Part shown: positions 13,338-13,545 of the stretch, piece after piece
Layout: each line of letters opens with the position of its first letter
Position numbering within the stretch: position 1 is the stretch's first letter
DNA from: Bulleidia sp.
GTDB lineage: Bacteria; Bacillota_I; Bacilli_A; Erysipelotrichales; Erysipelotrichaceae
Reading direction: 5' to 3'
DNA length: 13,545 nucleotides
Assembly: GCA_016293365.1 (NCBI GenBank)
Contig: JAEDEK010000047.1
Location: 1-13,545 of the forward strand
Notes under the pieces: generated by a model
Database searches by the model: none
What the model was told of the DNA's origin: nothing
The model's input: the letters and a program-made list of their open reading frames with translations, nothing else
Translations under genes and position numbers: made by a program

Positions 13338-13545
13338 ATGAACCAGAGAGAATATCTAGCCGATCTGGCATATGTACACAGTGGGGAATGGCCCCGGATC
13401 GCAGATGCAATCCGGAAAAAGCAGCAGCCTTACCACTGTATGAAACATGAAAACTACATTACCATTGCAGATGAAGAATATCCTGACTGTCTGCGTCAGC
13501 TGCGTTTCCCGCCATGGGTGCTGTTTTATAAAGGGGATATCAGTC
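13338..13545 (+). CDS. dprA: DNA processing protein DprA/Smf, N-terminal part (cut by the window end)
   Basis: The frame opens at the ATG at 13338 and runs without a stop to the window end (69 complete codons). DprA loads RecA on incoming single-stranded DNA during natural transformation and is also widespread in non-competent bacteria. The visible part is the N-terminal segment before the Rossmann domain. The characteristic block is DEEYPDCLRQLRFPPWVLFYKGD (residues about 45-67: YP...L..L..PP.VLFYKGD). The ribosome binding site AGGAGGT (13328-13334) is close to perfect. The 53-base gap after rnhB has no clear terminator, and the order rbgA-rnhB-dprA is common in Firmicutes, so it is probably transcribed with rnhB. 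The Rossmann domain lies outside the window, so intactness cannot be judged. Confidence 0.88.
   Translation, partial: MNQREYLADLAYVHSGEWPRIADAIRKKQQPYHCMKHENYITIADEEYPDCLRQLRFPPWVLFYKGDIS

Overview
The window looks like chromosomal DNA of a Gram-positive Firmicute. Most likely it is a member of the Erysipelotrichia (Erysipelotrichaceae-like) with moderate GC. This is inferred from strong AGGAG-type ribosome binding sites, TTGACA/TATAAT-type promoters with 17-base spacers, a class B sortase, a Bacillus-type pyrimidine-nucleoside phosphorylase, and the Firmicute gene order rplS-lepB-rbgA-rnhB-dprA. No rRNA, tRNA, CRISPR array, insertion sequence or phage gene was seen. The window is densely coded and almost entirely on the + strand, and it holds no gene-free stretch longer than about 150 bases.

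Region 1 (1-3702) is a tRNA-modification and cell-envelope block. It holds the 3' part of trmB, an overlapping unrecognised lipoprotein, a low-complexity, probably disordered protein, and murC. The disordered protein has an amphipathic and acidic N-terminus like that of SepF and a duplicated ISPI[FY]G motif. The block ends in a strong intrinsic terminator. Region 2 (3713-5811) is a tightly coupled three-gene unit: a class B sortase and the two halves of a split ThrE-type exporter, joined by ATGA stop/start overlaps.

Region 3 (5808-7236) is a pyrimidine-nucleoside phosphorylase gene with a good promoter and a bidirectional terminator. The terminator is shared with a convergent orphan gene on the - strand (7235-7714). 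That orphan gene diverges, with overlapping promoters, from region 4 (7747-9254), which encodes a ComB-family (2-phosphosulfolactate phosphatase-like) protein overlapping a Cof-type HAD phosphatase.

Region 5 (9272-13545) is the ribosome/secretion/DNA-maintenance block. It contains rplS with a candidate L19 leader and its own terminator, lepB with a long acidic N-terminal extension, and a C45-family acyltransferase/peptidase gene. These are followed by rbgA (50S assembly GTPase), rnhB overlapping rbgA, and the start of dprA, which runs off the window. lepB and the C45 gene both have a -10 box about 10 bases before the ATG and no visible ribosome binding site, so their mRNAs may be leaderless or nearly so.

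Most of the window is ordinary core genome. The parts that merit a second look are the disordered protein before murC, the orphan - strand gene with its divergent promoters, the sortase/ThrE unit, the C45 insertion between lepB and rbgA, and the two candidate leaderless starts.
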